Notes: generated by a model from the letters alone, not told the origin. 58,322 nt of DNA from Pseudomonas sp. BGI-2 (GCF_004310295.1 NZ_SISB01000045.1:1-58322); one strand, 5' to 3'. Shown: positions 33,634 through 43,087, counted from the first letter of the stretch. Made by a program: numbers and translations.

Positions 33634-34578
33634 TCAAACCAGCGGACTCACCCGCATCCCCCGCATCCCCCGCATCGGATCATCCAGCAACCTGAACTGC
33701 TCCACCATAAAATCAATCAACACCCGCATCGACGGCAGCATCCCGTGCCTGCTCGCAAACACCGCATAAATCATCTCAGTCCGCGGCGCCCAATCAGGCA
33801 AAACCACAACGAGCTGCCCACGCTCAATAAAGTCATGCACCAACGACATCGGCATCTGCGCAATACCCACACTGTCTATCGCCGCGCATCGCAGCATGGG
33901 CAGTCCCTTGGTAATCAGTTGCGGACGATGCTGAATCGTAAATTCCCCGCCATGTTGATGGAACAACGTCCAGCTGTAATCACGTTGCGGACTGCCGTGA
34001 TGGACGCTGGGGAAGCGTGACAAATCTTCCGGCTCTCGGGGTTCACCCAGGCGGTTCAATAGTGCAGGACTGGCCACCAGGCATTGTGGTCGCTGGGACA
34101 TGACCCGGTTCACAAGGTCCGAATCCTGAAGGGGAGGCGGGCGTACTCTGAGTGCAAGGTCAACACCCTCGGCCACCACATCGACCTGCCGATCGCTGGC
34201 CTCCAGATGCACCTCGACACGCGGGTGCATGGCCATGAATCGCGTGATGATGCCGCCGACGCATTCTTCCAGTAAGACGGTTGGGCAAGTGACGCGCAGC
34301 AACCCGCCAGGCTCCGAGCGGGTCATGGCCACAGCCGCTTCAGCGGCTTCTGCCCCTTTGAGCATCGCACGGCAATGGGCGTAATACGTCTGCCCTAATT
34401 CCGTCACTTTGAAGCTGCGGGTGTTACGGATGATCAGACGCACACCCAAGCGTTCTTCGAGCAACGCAATCCGTCGGCTGAGATTGGATTTTGGAATGCC
34501 TAGCGCCCGTGCAGTCGGCGCGAAGCCACCGTGGTCCACCACCATCACAAAGTATTGAAGGTCATTGAGGTCGAGCAC
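33634..34578 (-). CDS. LysR-family regulator
   Basis: A 314-residue LysR protein: winged helix at 1-60 (LDLNDLQYFVMVVDHGGFAP, KSNLSRRIALLEERLGVRLI) and a substrate-binding domain beginning about 90 (GLLRVTCPTVLLEE). The C-terminus carries a repeated MRGMRGMR stretch. GTG at 34576-34578 is chosen because it starts right at the family consensus LDLNDL; an ATG 18 codons upstream is also open. It is divergent from the hydrolase gene 151 bases away and probably controls the hydrolase-GMC oxidoreductase genes. Type resembles CrgA/QseD-like short-chain-aldehyde or aromatic-sensing groups, effector unknown. Confidence 0.88.
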   Translation of the reverse strand: MLDLNDLQYFVMVVDHGGFAPTARALGIPKSNLSRRIALLEERLGVRLIIRNTRSFKVTELGQTYYAHCRAMLKGAEAAEAAVAMTRSEPGGLLRVTCPTVLLEECVGGIITRFMAMHPRVEVHLEASDRQVDVVAEGVDLALRVRPPPLQDSDLVNRVMSQRPQCLVASPALLNRLGEPREPEDLSRFPSVHHGSPQRDYSWTLFHQHGGEFTIQHRPQLITKGLPMLRCAAIDSVGIAQMPMSLVHDFIERGQLVVVLPDWAPRTEMIYAVFASRHGMLPSMRVLIDFMVEQFRLLDDPMRGMRGMRVSPLV

Positions 34579-34729
34579 CGGACGGCATCCATTCGGCCAA
34601 AAGAGGCCAACTATACAAGAACGATCGTCCAATGGATGGGAAAGAGAAACCCGTTTTTCGGGACTGGTTCACACGACAGCAAAGCGCCTAGATTGCCGCC
34701 GTTCGGTTGGTTCACTAAAGGAGCTTCAG

Positions 34730-35476
34730 ATGTTTCGCAGGACGATTCTCGCCATGTCTATGGGTTTGGCCGCACTGGGCGCCAACGCTGCAAACGATCC
34801 TTCCGTGGTGCTGGTGCACGGTGCGTTTGCCGATGGTTCTGACTGGGCGAAGGTGATCACTTTGCTACAGGCCAACGGTGTGAAGGTACGGGCCGTGCAG
34901 AACGGTTTGAATTCGCTGGCCGATGATGTGGCCACAACCCGCCGCGCTATTGAAGCAGCGCCGGGCAACGTCGTGTTGGTCGGGCATTCGTGGGGCGGCA
35001 GTGTGATCACCGAGGCCGGTGCAAACGACAAGGTTGCGGCGCTGGTCTATGTGGCCGCGTTCGCCCCTGACGTCGGGCAGACCACGGCCGAGGTCGGCAA
35101 AGATTATCCGCCGTCGCCGGGCATGCGTGAGTTCGTGGTCGACAAGGCTGGGTATCTGTCGCTCTCGCAGCAAGGGATGGAGCAGGATTTTGCCCCGGAC
35201 GTGCCCGCTGCGCAGGGCCGGGTGATGGCTGCCACGCAAGGCGCGATCAACTCCAAAGCGTTCGACGAGCGCATTAGCGTGGCCGCTTGGAAGCAAAAGC
35301 CCTCGTGGTACATCGTCAGTGAGCGCGATCGCATGATTGCACCTGACCTGCAGCGCGCACTCGCCCGGAAAATCAACGCCACAACGACGGCGCTGCCGAC
35401 CAGTCATGTGCCGCATCAGTCTCGACCTGCAGACGTGGCCAGGGTCATTACCGAAGCGCTCAACACCACACGCTGA
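34730..35476 (+). CDS. Secreted alpha/beta hydrolase
   Basis: A 248-residue alpha/beta hydrolase with a signal peptide (MFRRTILAMSMGLAALGANA). VVLVHGAFADGSDW gives the oxyanion HG motif, VGHSWGGSV the nucleophile elbow (Ser in GHSWGG), and SHVPHQSRPADV near the end supplies the probable catalytic His. Esterase or lactonase action in the periplasm fits; the substrate is unknown. GGAG lies well before ATG 34730. Followed by the first GMC oxidoreductase, 50 bases on, and divergent from LysR. Confidence 0.88.
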   Translation: MFRRTILAMSMGLAALGANAANDPSVVLVHGAFADGSDWAKVITLLQANGVKVRAVQNGLNSLADDVATTRRAIEAAPGNVVLVGHSWGGSVITEAGANDKVAALVYVAAFAPDVGQTTAEVGKDYPPSPGMREFVVDKAGYLSLSQQGMEQDFAPDVPAAQGRVMAATQGAINSKAFDERISVAAWKQKPSWYIVSERDRMIAPDLQRALARKINATTTALPTSHVPHQSRPADVARVITEALNTTR

Positions 35477-35526
35477 ACATGACCCGCAATGCAAATGAAA
35501 GTCGCCGGATAAATAGGGATATGAAA

Positions 35527-37065
35527 ATGATTGTGCACAGCAAGGTATTCGACTTCGTCATTCTGGGTGGCGGTTCTGCCGGTGCCGTATTGGCGGCGCG
35601 ATTGTCGGAAGACCCCAAACTGAGTGTTCTGCTGGTTGAGGCGGGTCGAGCCTTCGACCCCGATGAATACCCGGTAGAGATCTACAACAGCAACATCATC
35701 GCCGCCAACACGGATCAGCGTTACGAGTGGGGCTATTTCGCGACGCCGGTCGAGCAACCGCAATCTGTCTACACCCCGCGTGGAAAAGTACTGGGCGGAA
35801 GCTCTGCCATCAATGGAGCCGTCGCCTGCCGTGCGTTGCCTTTTGACTTTGCGCGCTTCACTGCCAAAGGCCTGAAAGGCTGGAGCTTTGACGAGGTGCT
35901 GCCGTATTACAAAAAAATGGAGCGCACGGCCCACGGTGAAGACAAATGGCACGGCCGCAGCGGTCCGCTGCCTATTCATCAGATGTCACTGGATTACATC
36001 ACCCCGGTCCAGCGCGCAATGGTCGAGGCGGCATGGGCGTGCGGCGCAAACAGAGTCGACGACTTCAATGACCCCGAGGCCAACAACGGCGCCGGCCCTA
36101 ATCCAATGAACGTGATCAACGGCGTACGCGTTAACACCGGGATGGCCTACCTCACGCGTGAAGTGCGCGATCGCCAGAACCTGTCGATCCTCGATCAAAG
36201 CCTCGTAGACAAGGTGATGTTTGACGACCGCAAGGTCCAGTCAGTGCTGTTGGCGGGCGGTGAAAAAGTCCACGGCAAGGAAGTCATTTTGAGCGCTGGC
36301 GCCTATGGGTCTGCTGCCATTCTATTACGCTCAGGCATCGGTCCAAGGGCAGACCTTGAAGCGTTGGATATCCCCTTGGTAAAAGACGCGCCGGTCGGTG
36401 TTCGACTGCTCGATCATGCGTTCTTCTGGATGAACTTCAGTGGAGTAGAAGCGTTGAAGGGGCAAGATCATCCGGTGGTGGGGGCGCAGTTGTGGACTCA
36501 TTCCTCCTACGCCAGTTCGGACAAAGAACTGGACATCGGCATTTCTCCCTCACACCTGCTCGATCCCGCCACCAGTCCAACCGGTGTCGCTTTTTCGCTG
36601 GGTCTGGAACTGATGCATTGCACGTCTCGCGGTCGCCTGCGTTTGAACAGTCGCGACCCCAAAGACGCACCTGTCATCGAACTCAATCACCTGACCAGTG
36701 AAGAGGACATGAACAGGATGATCGAGTGCTTCCGTCTGGCCCGGAAACTGGCCAACACCGAACCACTCAAGAGCCTGATCGTGGAAGAACTCTATCCAGG
36801 CGCAGCGACTGACGACAGCGATGAGCAAATCCGTGCGGTGCTGGCAAAAGGCGTGGGCACCTTGCAGCATCCTTGTTCGACGGCTCCGATGGGATTGCCG
36901 AACGACCCTGGTGCCGTGGTGGATGAGGAAGGGCGCGTTTACGGCATCGAAGGACTGCGCGTTATTGATGCGTCCATTTTCCCCGAGATCCCGCTGATCA
37001 ACTTGAACCCGACCGTCATCATGACGGCGGAAAAGTTGGCCGATGCCATCAAAAAATTCCGCTGA
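35527..37065 (+). CDS. GMC-family FAD oxidoreductase (alcohol/choline dehydrogenase-like)
   Basis: The 512-residue enzyme has the ADP-binding motif VILGGGSAGAVLAARLSEDP, the GMC signature 1 in RGKVLGGSSAINGAVACRA, and the active site with H448 (TLQHPCSTAPMG) and a downstream Asn in INLNPTVIMTAEKL. It oxidises primary alcohols or related substrates with FAD, feeding electrons to the respiratory chain; no signal peptide. AGGGA seven bases before ATG 35527 picks this start; an upstream ATG at 35479 in frame has none. It is about 45% like the second GMC gene by eye. Operon with the hydrolase gene. Confidence 0.9.
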   Translation: MIVHSKVFDFVILGGGSAGAVLAARLSEDPKLSVLLVEAGRAFDPDEYPVEIYNSNIIAANTDQRYEWGYFATPVEQPQSVYTPRGKVLGGSSAINGAVACRALPFDFARFTAKGLKGWSFDEVLPYYKKMERTAHGEDKWHGRSGPLPIHQMSLDYITPVQRAMVEAAWACGANRVDDFNDPEANNGAGPNPMNVINGVRVNTGMAYLTREVRDRQNLSILDQSLVDKVMFDDRKVQSVLLAGGEKVHGKEVILSAGAYGSAAILLRSGIGPRADLEALDIPLVKDAPVGVRLLDHAFFWMNFSGVEALKGQDHPVVGAQLWTHSSYASSDKELDIGISPSHLLDPATSPTGVAFSLGLELMHCTSRGRLRLNSRDPKDAPVIELNHLTSEEDMNRMIECFRLARKLANTEPLKSLIVEELYPGAATDDSDEQIRAVLAKGVGTLQHPCSTAPMGLPNDPGAVVDEEGRVYGIEGLRVIDASIFPEIPLINLNPTVIMTAEKLADAIKKFR

Positions 37066-37089
37066 TTCACATAATAAAAACTTAGAGGA

Positions 37090-37114
37090 GGCATGCCCAT
37101 CTGGAGGGCATGCC
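37090..37114 (+). terminator. Hairpin after the first GMC oxidoreductase gene
   Basis: Stem GGCATGCCC/GGGCATGCC (37090-37098 with 37106-37114), perfect 9 bp. There is no T run, so termination strength is uncertain. Confidence 0.6.
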
Positions 37115-37147
37115 CTAATGCCAGTGAGTTAAGCCATATCGCGATCC

Positions 37148-37278
37148 GTAGCAGCTGGCGAAGCCTGCGTTCGGCTGCGCAGCAGTCGTGAAATCAGACG
37201 ATGCGGTGTTTCAGGAATACCGCGAACTCAGGTTTTACGACTGCTTCGCAGCCGAACGCAGGCTTCGCCAGTTGCTAC
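37148..37278. repeat. Long inverted repeat (REPIN-like)
   Basis: Left arm 37148-37187 and right arm 37239-37278 are near-perfect inverted copies (GTAGCAGCTGGCGAAGCCTG at the outer end). The segment 37230-37258 is identical to 27249-27277, so the same mobile-like family occurs twice in the window with different outer arms. Confidence 0.75.
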
Positions 37279-37346
37279 AAAAATTGCATTGCCGCACAAA
37301 TATCTGCATCAGGGTATGCCCCTGATTTTCTCTGGATTACTAAAAC

Positions 37347-38276
37347 TTGAACAAGCTGTCCGAGATGCATTCTTTCGTCATGGTGGTGGACACCGGCAGT
37401 ATTTCCGAAGCCGCTCGGCGTTTGGGTATCGCTAAATCAATGGTCAGCTTGCGCATTCAGCAACTGGAAAAACGCCTGGGCAGCATCTTGCTGGAACGTG
37501 GTCGTCAGGCCCGGCTGACGGAGTCGGGCGATGTGTTTTACCGCTACTGCGTGCGAATTCTGGCCGACGTCGAAGATGCAGAAGACGCGGTGCTGGCGTT
37601 TCAATCGAGCTTGCGCGGCGTCTTGCGGCTGGCAGCGCCGATGGCTTTCAGCATTCGCTACTTGACGCCGATTCTGTCGTCCTTCGCGGTGCGTTACCCG
37701 GAGTTGCGGCTGGACATCGAGTTCGATGACCGCCACGTCAACCTGCACGAAGAGCGCTATGACGCGGCCATCCGCATCGGGGAGTTGCCTGACTCCTCGT
37801 TGGTCGCCAAGACCATTACGCCCAACCGTCACATCATCTGCGCGAGTCCAGATTACTTGGCCGCTCACGGCACACCGCAAACCCCACAAGAGTTGTCCCA
37901 GCATTTCGCCATGCTTTATGTGAATCGCGAGCCCCACGGCATGTGGACGCTGCCAGTGAACAACACCCTGGAATCGTTCCGTGTGCGCTGCCGGATGCGC
38001 ACCAACAATGGCCATCAACTCATGGAAGCCGCCAAGGCTGGCATGGGCCTGGCGATACTGCCGACCTTCCTCGCGGCGCAGGCGATTGTGGCCGGTGAAC
38101 TCAAAGAAGTGCTGGCACCTTATGCCCCTCGCGGCGGCAATATCTCGGCGGTCTACCGGCGATCCCAGCGCGCGTCGCCCAAGCTGCATGCGCTGACCAG
38201 CTTCCTGATCGAGCAGATCGGCAGCCCGCCAGTGTGGGAGCAAATGCTTTCGGCTCACACGCCGGCACCAAGTTGA
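37347..38276 (+). CDS. LysR-family regulator
   Basis: A 309-residue LysR protein with the helix-turn-helix at about 1-60 (MNKLSEMHSFVMVVDTGSIS, then AKSMVSLRIQQLEKRLG) and effector domain from about 90 (GVLRLAAPMAFSIRYL). The start is TTG at 37347, with only a weak GGA upstream. It lies 117 bases before the Tat-exported GMC gene in the same direction and likely activates the GMC-ALDH-catalase-like cluster. CrgA-like subgroup by the NRHIICASPDYL segment. Confidence 0.87.
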   Translation: MNKLSEMHSFVMVVDTGSISEAARRLGIAKSMVSLRIQQLEKRLGSILLERGRQARLTESGDVFYRYCVRILADVEDAEDAVLAFQSSLRGVLRLAAPMAFSIRYLTPILSSFAVRYPELRLDIEFDDRHVNLHEERYDAAIRIGELPDSSLVAKTITPNRHIICASPDYLAAHGTPQTPQELSQHFAMLYVNREPHGMWTLPVNNTLESFRVRCRMRTNNGHQLMEAAKAGMGLAILPTFLAAQAIVAGELKEVLAPYAPRGGNISAVYRRSQRASPKLHALTSFLIEQIGSPPVWEQMLSAHTPAPS

Positions 38277-38393
38277 TTTCGTTCGAGAAAAACGAAACGT
38301 GGAATCGTTTTTCAGCGGCTTATGAGCCGGCGCTTCCTTCCATATGCTTTTCCCCAACAGACGCATCCTGGCGTCTGACAGGGAAGAAGACGG

Positions 38394-40031
38394 ATGAAGA
38401 GTACCCTTAACAATCCTGCTCGCCGTGCGGTTCTGGCCGGCGGAGTTGTGGCCGCTGCGACGTTGGCGGCGGGCAGTGGTTTGGCGCAGGCGTTGGAATC
38501 AAGCGGTATGGCCGGCAAGCGCGCCGCTGACAGCGCACCGGTTGATGTGATCATTGTCGGTGGTGGTTCGGCCGGCGCAGTGCTGGCCCGTCGATTGAGC
38601 GAGAACACCACGCGTCAGGTGTTATTGCTTGAGGCCGGCCATAGCTACGGCCCGAAAAATTACCCCGAGATCGTTGCCAGCAGCGACATTGTCGGTGCCA
38701 ATGCCAATCCTGAGTTCGAATGGGGTTACAAAACCCGACCGGGCTACATCGACCACCCCATCGGTGCCTTGCGCGGCAAGGTGCTGGGAGGCAGTTCGGC
38801 GATCAACGGAGCGGTGGCCATCCGCGCCCGTGCCACCGATTTCAAGCGGTGGGATCTGCCGGGCTGGAGCTATGAAGAGCTGCTGCCGTCGTTCAAAAAA
38901 CTGGAAACCCACAGCGGCGGTGCGAGCCCGCTGCACGGCCACGAAGGGCCGCTGCCGGTGCATCAACTCGGCAAGGCCGATGTCACCCCGATGCAGCGCG
39001 CGTTCATCTACGCGACCTTCGCCAATGGCTACCGCGTAATCGAGGACTTCGACGGCGCTGACGCCCACGGCGTGGGCCCGTACCCGATGAACATCGTCAA
39101 CGGCGTGCGGGTCAACACCGGCATGGCGTATCTCACCGAAGAGGTGCGTGCCCGCGACAATCTGCATATCCAAACCGACAGCCTGGTGGACAAAGTGCTG
39201 TTCGACGGGACGCGTGCGATCGGCGTGCAGTTGGCCAACGGTGAGAAGTTGTTGGCTGGCGAAGTGATCCTTTCGGCTGGCAGCTATGGCAGTGCCGCGA
39301 TCCTGCTGCGCTCCGGCGTTGGGCCTGGCGAGGACCTGCATGCCTTGCAGATTCCACAAGTCGCCGAACTGGCGGTCGGGCAGCACCTGGTGGATCACCC
39401 GTTCTACTACAACGCCTATGCCGCCAGGCCTGACGCGATCGGCAGCCAGTCGCCCGCCATCGGCGCCAAACTCTGGACGCACAGCCGTTCTGCCGAGAAT
39501 GGCGAGCTGGATCTGCACATCACCGCCACGCACTTGTTTCCTCATGATCAGAGCCCGACCGGCGTCGGCTTCGTGCTCGCGGTCGCCCTGACCCGACCAC
39601 TGTCCCGGGGCAAGGTGACCCTGGCCAGTCGTGATCCTTTCGTGGCACCAAACATCGACCTGAATTTTCTTGCCGAGCCCAAGGACCGCCAGCGTCTGCT
39701 GGATGGCATCCGCCTGGCCCGCAAAATCGGAACCACGGGGCCGTTGAACACGTTGATCCATTCCGAGCTCAACCCCGGTCAAGGCAACGACTCGGACGAG
39801 GCTTTGCTGGCCAGCGTCAAAGCCAGTCTCGATACCTATCACCACCCGACCTCGACGGCGCCGATGGGCAAACCGGGGGATGCGCGGGCGGTGGTCGACC
39901 TGCAAGCGCGGGTCATCGGTGTGCAGGGGCTGCGCGTCGTGGACGCGTCGATCTTCCCCGACGTGCCCTCGGTCGCCACCAACATCACCGTGATTGCCAC
40001 AGCCGAGCACATTGCCCGTCTCTATGCTTGA
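38394..40031 (+). CDS. Tat-exported GMC-family oxidoreductase
   Basis: The 545-residue precursor begins with a twin-arginine signal (NPARRAVLAGGVVAAATLAA), then a GMC enzyme: VDVIIVGGGSAGAVLARRL, RGKVLGGSSAINGAVAIRA, and the active-site pair H483-H484 in YHHPTSTAPMG with the Asn in SVATNITVIATAEH. Export folded with FAD bound suggests periplasmic alcohol oxidation. It overlaps functionally with the cytosolic paralogue at 35527. It ends 19 bases before the aldehyde dehydrogenase start, a tight operon in which alcohol is oxidised to aldehyde, then acid. Confidence 0.9.
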   Translation: MKSTLNNPARRAVLAGGVVAAATLAAGSGLAQALESSGMAGKRAADSAPVDVIIVGGGSAGAVLARRLSENTTRQVLLLEAGHSYGPKNYPEIVASSDIVGANANPEFEWGYKTRPGYIDHPIGALRGKVLGGSSAINGAVAIRARATDFKRWDLPGWSYEELLPSFKKLETHSGGASPLHGHEGPLPVHQLGKADVTPMQRAFIYATFANGYRVIEDFDGADAHGVGPYPMNIVNGVRVNTGMAYLTEEVRARDNLHIQTDSLVDKVLFDGTRAIGVQLANGEKLLAGEVILSAGSYGSAAILLRSGVGPGEDLHALQIPQVAELAVGQHLVDHPFYYNAYAARPDAIGSQSPAIGAKLWTHSRSAENGELDLHITATHLFPHDQSPTGVGFVLAVALTRPLSRGKVTLASRDPFVAPNIDLNFLAEPKDRQRLLDGIRLARKIGTTGPLNTLIHSELNPGQGNDSDEALLASVKASLDTYHHPTSTAPMGKPGDARAVVDLQARVIGVQGLRVVDASIFPDVPSVATNITVIATAEHIARLYA

Positions 40032-40050
40032 CCCTCAGGAATCTGACGCT

Positions 40051-41508
40051 ATGAACAGCACCCCGGTATTGAACTGGATCGACGGCCAATGGCTGGACTC
40101 CGGTGTTTACAAAGACTCCATCGACCCAGCGACCTACGAGCTGATTGGTCGATACGCCGAAGGCGGCTTGAACGAAGCGCAAGAAGGCATTGAGGCCGCG
40201 CAACGGGCGTTTGCCGAAACACCCTGGAAAGATGACCGCCACTTGCGCGCACAGGTATTGCTGGAACTGGCGGATGCCTTCGAACGCAACGCCGAAGAGC
40301 TGATCGATACCCTGGCGCTGGAGAACGGCAAGATCAGGCCCGAAGCCGCGTTCGAGGTCGGCATGGTGCCCTCCAAGTTGCGCTATTACGCAGCCCTCGC
40401 GCGTGCGGAATATGGGCGTGCGGCCGAGCCCAAACCCGGCAAGATTTCCCTGGTGATTCGTCAGGCGGTAGGCGTGGCGGGCATCATCGTGCCGTGGAAC
40501 TCGCCAGTGGTGCTGATGATTCGTTCGCTGGCACCGGCGCTGGCGGCGGGTTGCACCACGGTTATCAAAATGCCCGGGCAGACAGCCCAGACCAACTGCC
40601 TGGTGGCGCGGATCATGAGCGAGGCGCTGTCGTTGCCGCGCGGCGTGATCAATCTGTTCAGCGAGCAGGGCGCGGCGGGCTCCATCCATCTGGTGGAATC
40701 GCCCCGGGTTCCAGTGATCAGTTTTACCGGCAGCACCAGCACCGGTCGGGCGATTTCAGCGGCGGGTGCCCAGCACCTCAAGCGTTTTGGCCTGGAGCTC
40801 GGTGGAAAAACGCCGATGCTGGTCTTTAACGACGCCGATCTGGAGGCCGCTGTGCCCACCCTGGTGAAAGCCCTGACGGTATTCGCCGGCCAGTTCTGCA
40901 TGACCGGTTCGCGGCTGCTGGTGCAACGGGATATCGCCACTGCGTTGACCGAGCGCCTGGCCGCACGGCTGGAAGCGGTGCGCGTCGGACCCGCTGCGGA
41001 CCCGGTCAGCGAGATGGGGCCGTTGATCGATAAGCCTAACGTGCAACGGGTCAATCAAATCGTGAAGGAGGCGATTACCGCCGGAGCCCAAGTCATCGTT
41101 CGCGGTGGTCCGGTGACCGAGGGGCCTTTGGCCAAGGGTGCGTTCTATCGCCCGACACTGCTGCGGGTCAGCGACCCCGAGATGGCCATCGTCCAGCGCG
41201 AGACCTTCGGCCCGGTGCTGACGCTGCAAGTCTTCGACAGCGAAGCCGAGGGCATCGAACTGGCCAACAACAGCGAGTTCGGTCTGGCGGCCAGTGTCTG
41301 GACCCGCGATGTCGACCGCGCGTTGCGGGTGGCTCGCGAACTGGAGGCGGGCACGGTGTGGGTCAATGACTGGGCCGTGGTGTATGACGAGTTTGAGGAG
41401 GGTGGTTTCAAACAGTCGGGGCAGGGGCGCCTCAACGGCGTGGCGGCCATGGATGACTTTGTCGAGTACAAACACATCGCCCTCAATCCCGGCCTGCGCC
41501 AAGGCTGA
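40051..41508 (+). CDS. Aldehyde dehydrogenase (NAD(P)-dependent)
   Basis: A 485-residue ALDH with E249 (LELGGKTP) and catalytic C283 (GQFCMTGSRL), the family's IIVPWNSPVVLMIRSLAPAL and FTGSTSTGR cofactor-binding segments, and C-terminal WVNDWAVVYDEFEEGGFKQSG. It would oxidise the aldehyde made by the GMC enzyme upstream, in the cytoplasm. ATG 40051 is preferred to an ATG 19 codons upstream that overlaps the GMC gene; CAGGA is nearby. The catalase-like gene follows after five bases. Confidence 0.9.
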   Translation: MNSTPVLNWIDGQWLDSGVYKDSIDPATYELIGRYAEGGLNEAQEGIEAAQRAFAETPWKDDRHLRAQVLLELADAFERNAEELIDTLALENGKIRPEAAFEVGMVPSKLRYYAALARAEYGRAAEPKPGKISLVIRQAVGVAGIIVPWNSPVVLMIRSLAPALAAGCTTVIKMPGQTAQTNCLVARIMSEALSLPRGVINLFSEQGAAGSIHLVESPRVPVISFTGSTSTGRAISAAGAQHLKRFGLELGGKTPMLVFNDADLEAAVPTLVKALTVFAGQFCMTGSRLLVQRDIATALTERLAARLEAVRVGPAADPVSEMGPLIDKPNVQRVNQIVKEAITAGAQVIVRGGPVTEGPLAKGAFYRPTLLRVSDPEMAIVQRETFGPVLTLQVFDSEAEGIELANNSEFGLAASVWTRDVDRALRVARELEAGTVWVNDWAVVYDEFEEGGFKQSGQGRLNGVAAMDDFVEYKHIALNPGLRQG

Positions 41509-41513
41509 ATCCG

Positions 41514-42542
41514 ATGCGGCCAACCCGATTAGTGATCGGCGCGCTGTTGGCAGGGACGCTCACCGCGTCCTCTGCCTTTGCCGCCCACGAGAATAATGTG
41601 AGAAGTATCTCCATGTCCCAGGACAGACTTTACGACGCGTTACTTGACGCGCTTTCCGCGACGTTCGGCCATCACCCGGGCTTTCGCGCGACCCATGCCA
41701 AGGGTGTGTTGCTGAGCGGAACCTTTATGGCTTCGCCATCAGCCCCGGTATTAAGTCGGGCGGCCCATTTGCAGGGTCAGCCGGTGCCGGTGTTGCTGAG
41801 GTTCTCCAACTTCAGCGGCGTGCCTGCCACCGAGGACGGCGACCCGATGGCCAGTCCTCGTGGAATGGCCGTTCGTTTCACCCTGCCGGACGGCGTCTCC
41901 ACGGATATTGTGACCCACTCGTTCGACGGCTTTCCGGTGGCCACGCCCGAAGACTTCCTGAGTTTTCTGCAAGGCATCGCAGCCAATGTCGCCACGCCGC
42001 CGGATCCACTGCCGCTGCAAACCTTTCTGGCCAGCCATCCCAGAGCCGAGCATTTCCTCCAGACACCCAAACCCGCGCCGAGCAGTTACGCCAGTAGCGA
42101 GTACTTTGGCATCAATGCCCTGGTGTTCACCAACCGTCAGGGAGAAGAGCACATCGGTCGCTATCGGATTGAACCGTTGCGGGCAGAGCCTGCATTGAGC
42201 GAGCAGCAAGCCGCCGCGATGCCTACCGATTATTTGCAGGATGAAATCGGTGAACGATTGGGCAGGGGATCTGTGAAGTTGCGTCTGGTGGTGCAACTGG
42301 CGGCGCAAGAGGATGCCATCGAAGACGGTTCGATCCCTTGGTCGCGCAGCCACGATGAAGTCGAGCTGGGGATACTGACCCTCGATGCGCTTGTCCCGGT
42401 CGAGGAACAACAACTCGCCCAGCAACGCCTGGATTTCAATCCCGGGCGCTTGCCCGACGGCATTGCACCCAGTATCGACCCGATGATTCTGGCGCGCGAA
42501 CGTATCTACCAGCGGGCGATGCTCAGGCGGCAGCAACCATGA
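41514..42542 (+). CDS. Periplasmic catalase-like peroxidase (SrpA type)
   Basis: The 342-residue precursor has a signal peptide (VIGALLAGTLTASSAFA) and a short catalase core: distal His H61 in RATHAKGVLLSGTF, LLRFSNFSGVPATEDGDPMASPRGMAVRF, and proximal Tyr Y332 in ARERIYQRAML. Such minimal catalase-related haem peroxidases, about 300 residues, degrade peroxides weakly and may use organic hydroperoxides. Placement behind GMC and ALDH genes fits removal of H2O2 if the GMC enzyme acts as an oxidase. Its TGA overlaps the next ATG. Confidence 0.85.
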   Translation: MRPTRLVIGALLAGTLTASSAFAAHENNVRSISMSQDRLYDALLDALSATFGHHPGFRATHAKGVLLSGTFMASPSAPVLSRAAHLQGQPVPVLLRFSNFSGVPATEDGDPMASPRGMAVRFTLPDGVSTDIVTHSFDGFPVATPEDFLSFLQGIAANVATPPDPLPLQTFLASHPRAEHFLQTPKPAPSSYASSEYFGINALVFTNRQGEEHIGRYRIEPLRAEPALSEQQAAAMPTDYLQDEIGERLGRGSVKLRLVVQLAAQEDAIEDGSIPWSRSHDEVELGILTLDALVPVEEQQLAQQRLDFNPGRLPDGIAPSIDPMILARERIYQRAMLRRQQP

Positions 42543-43087
42543 GCGCTGACGCCGAGATTGGCGTCAGCGTGATTGTGCATGAGGTCAATCCACAGCATCA
42601 GGCGTCGTATGAGCAATGGATGAACAAGGCCATCGACGCTCACCGGCAGTTTCCGGGTTACCTGGCGACGGATGTGGTCAAGCCTGTTGGCTCGCACCTG
42701 CGCTACGCGATCATCTTGCGGTTTGTCAGCAAGGGGCATGTCGTGGCGTGGCTGGAATCCCAAGTGCGTCATACGTTGTTGGGGGAGTCTTTGCCCTGGT
42801 TGCGGCAGGATTATCACCGTACAGACGATGATTCGAAATTCTGGTTTGAGCCGGTGCAGGGGCGGGTAGCTGTTGCGCGATGGAAGCAATGGGTACTGTC
42901 GTGGATGATCGTTTTGCCGTTGACGGTGTTTTTGCCTTGGGGGTTGGCGGTGGTGCTTGAACTGGCTGATCTGCGATTGTCGACCTGGTTGTTCAAGGTT
43001 ACGGTCGCGGGGTTGGTGTCGTTCAATATGGTGTATTGGTTGATGCCGTTGACGACCCGCTTGATGTCGCGGTGGTTGTTGAAATGA
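42539..43087 (+). CDS. ABM-domain protein with C-terminal membrane helices
   Basis: A 182-residue protein: residues about 8-95 are an antibiotic-biosynthesis-monooxygenase/dimeric ferredoxin-like domain (VSVIVHEVNPQHQASYEQW, then FPGYLATDVVKPVG and HLRYAIILRFVS), and residues 113-180 contain two membrane helices around LSWMIVLPLTVFLPWGLAVVL and KVTVAGLVSFNMVYWL. This ABM-plus-TM layout occurs in several proteobacteria, function unknown. Its ATG overlaps the stop of the catalase-like gene (ATGA), so translation is coupled; it ends the oxidation operon. Confidence 0.82.
   Translation: MSADAEIGVSVIVHEVNPQHQASYEQWMNKAIDAHRQFPGYLATDVVKPVGSHLRYAIILRFVSKGHVVAWLESQVRHTLLGESLPWLRQDYHRTDDDSKFWFEPVQGRVAVARWKQWVLSWMIVLPLTVFLPWGLAVVLELADLRLSTWLFKVTVAGLVSFNMVYWLMPLTTRLMSRWLLK

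Noticed and set aside
33496..34020. Plus-strand frame of 174 codons across terminator B and into the LysR gene
   Set aside because: It crosses a terminator and the antisense of the LysR C-terminus; His/Gln/Pro-rich shadow.
37091..37189. ATG after GAGGAG, about 32 codons
   Set aside because: The spacing between GAGG and ATG is only one base, and the sequence is the hairpin after the GMC gene and the left arm of an inverted repeat.
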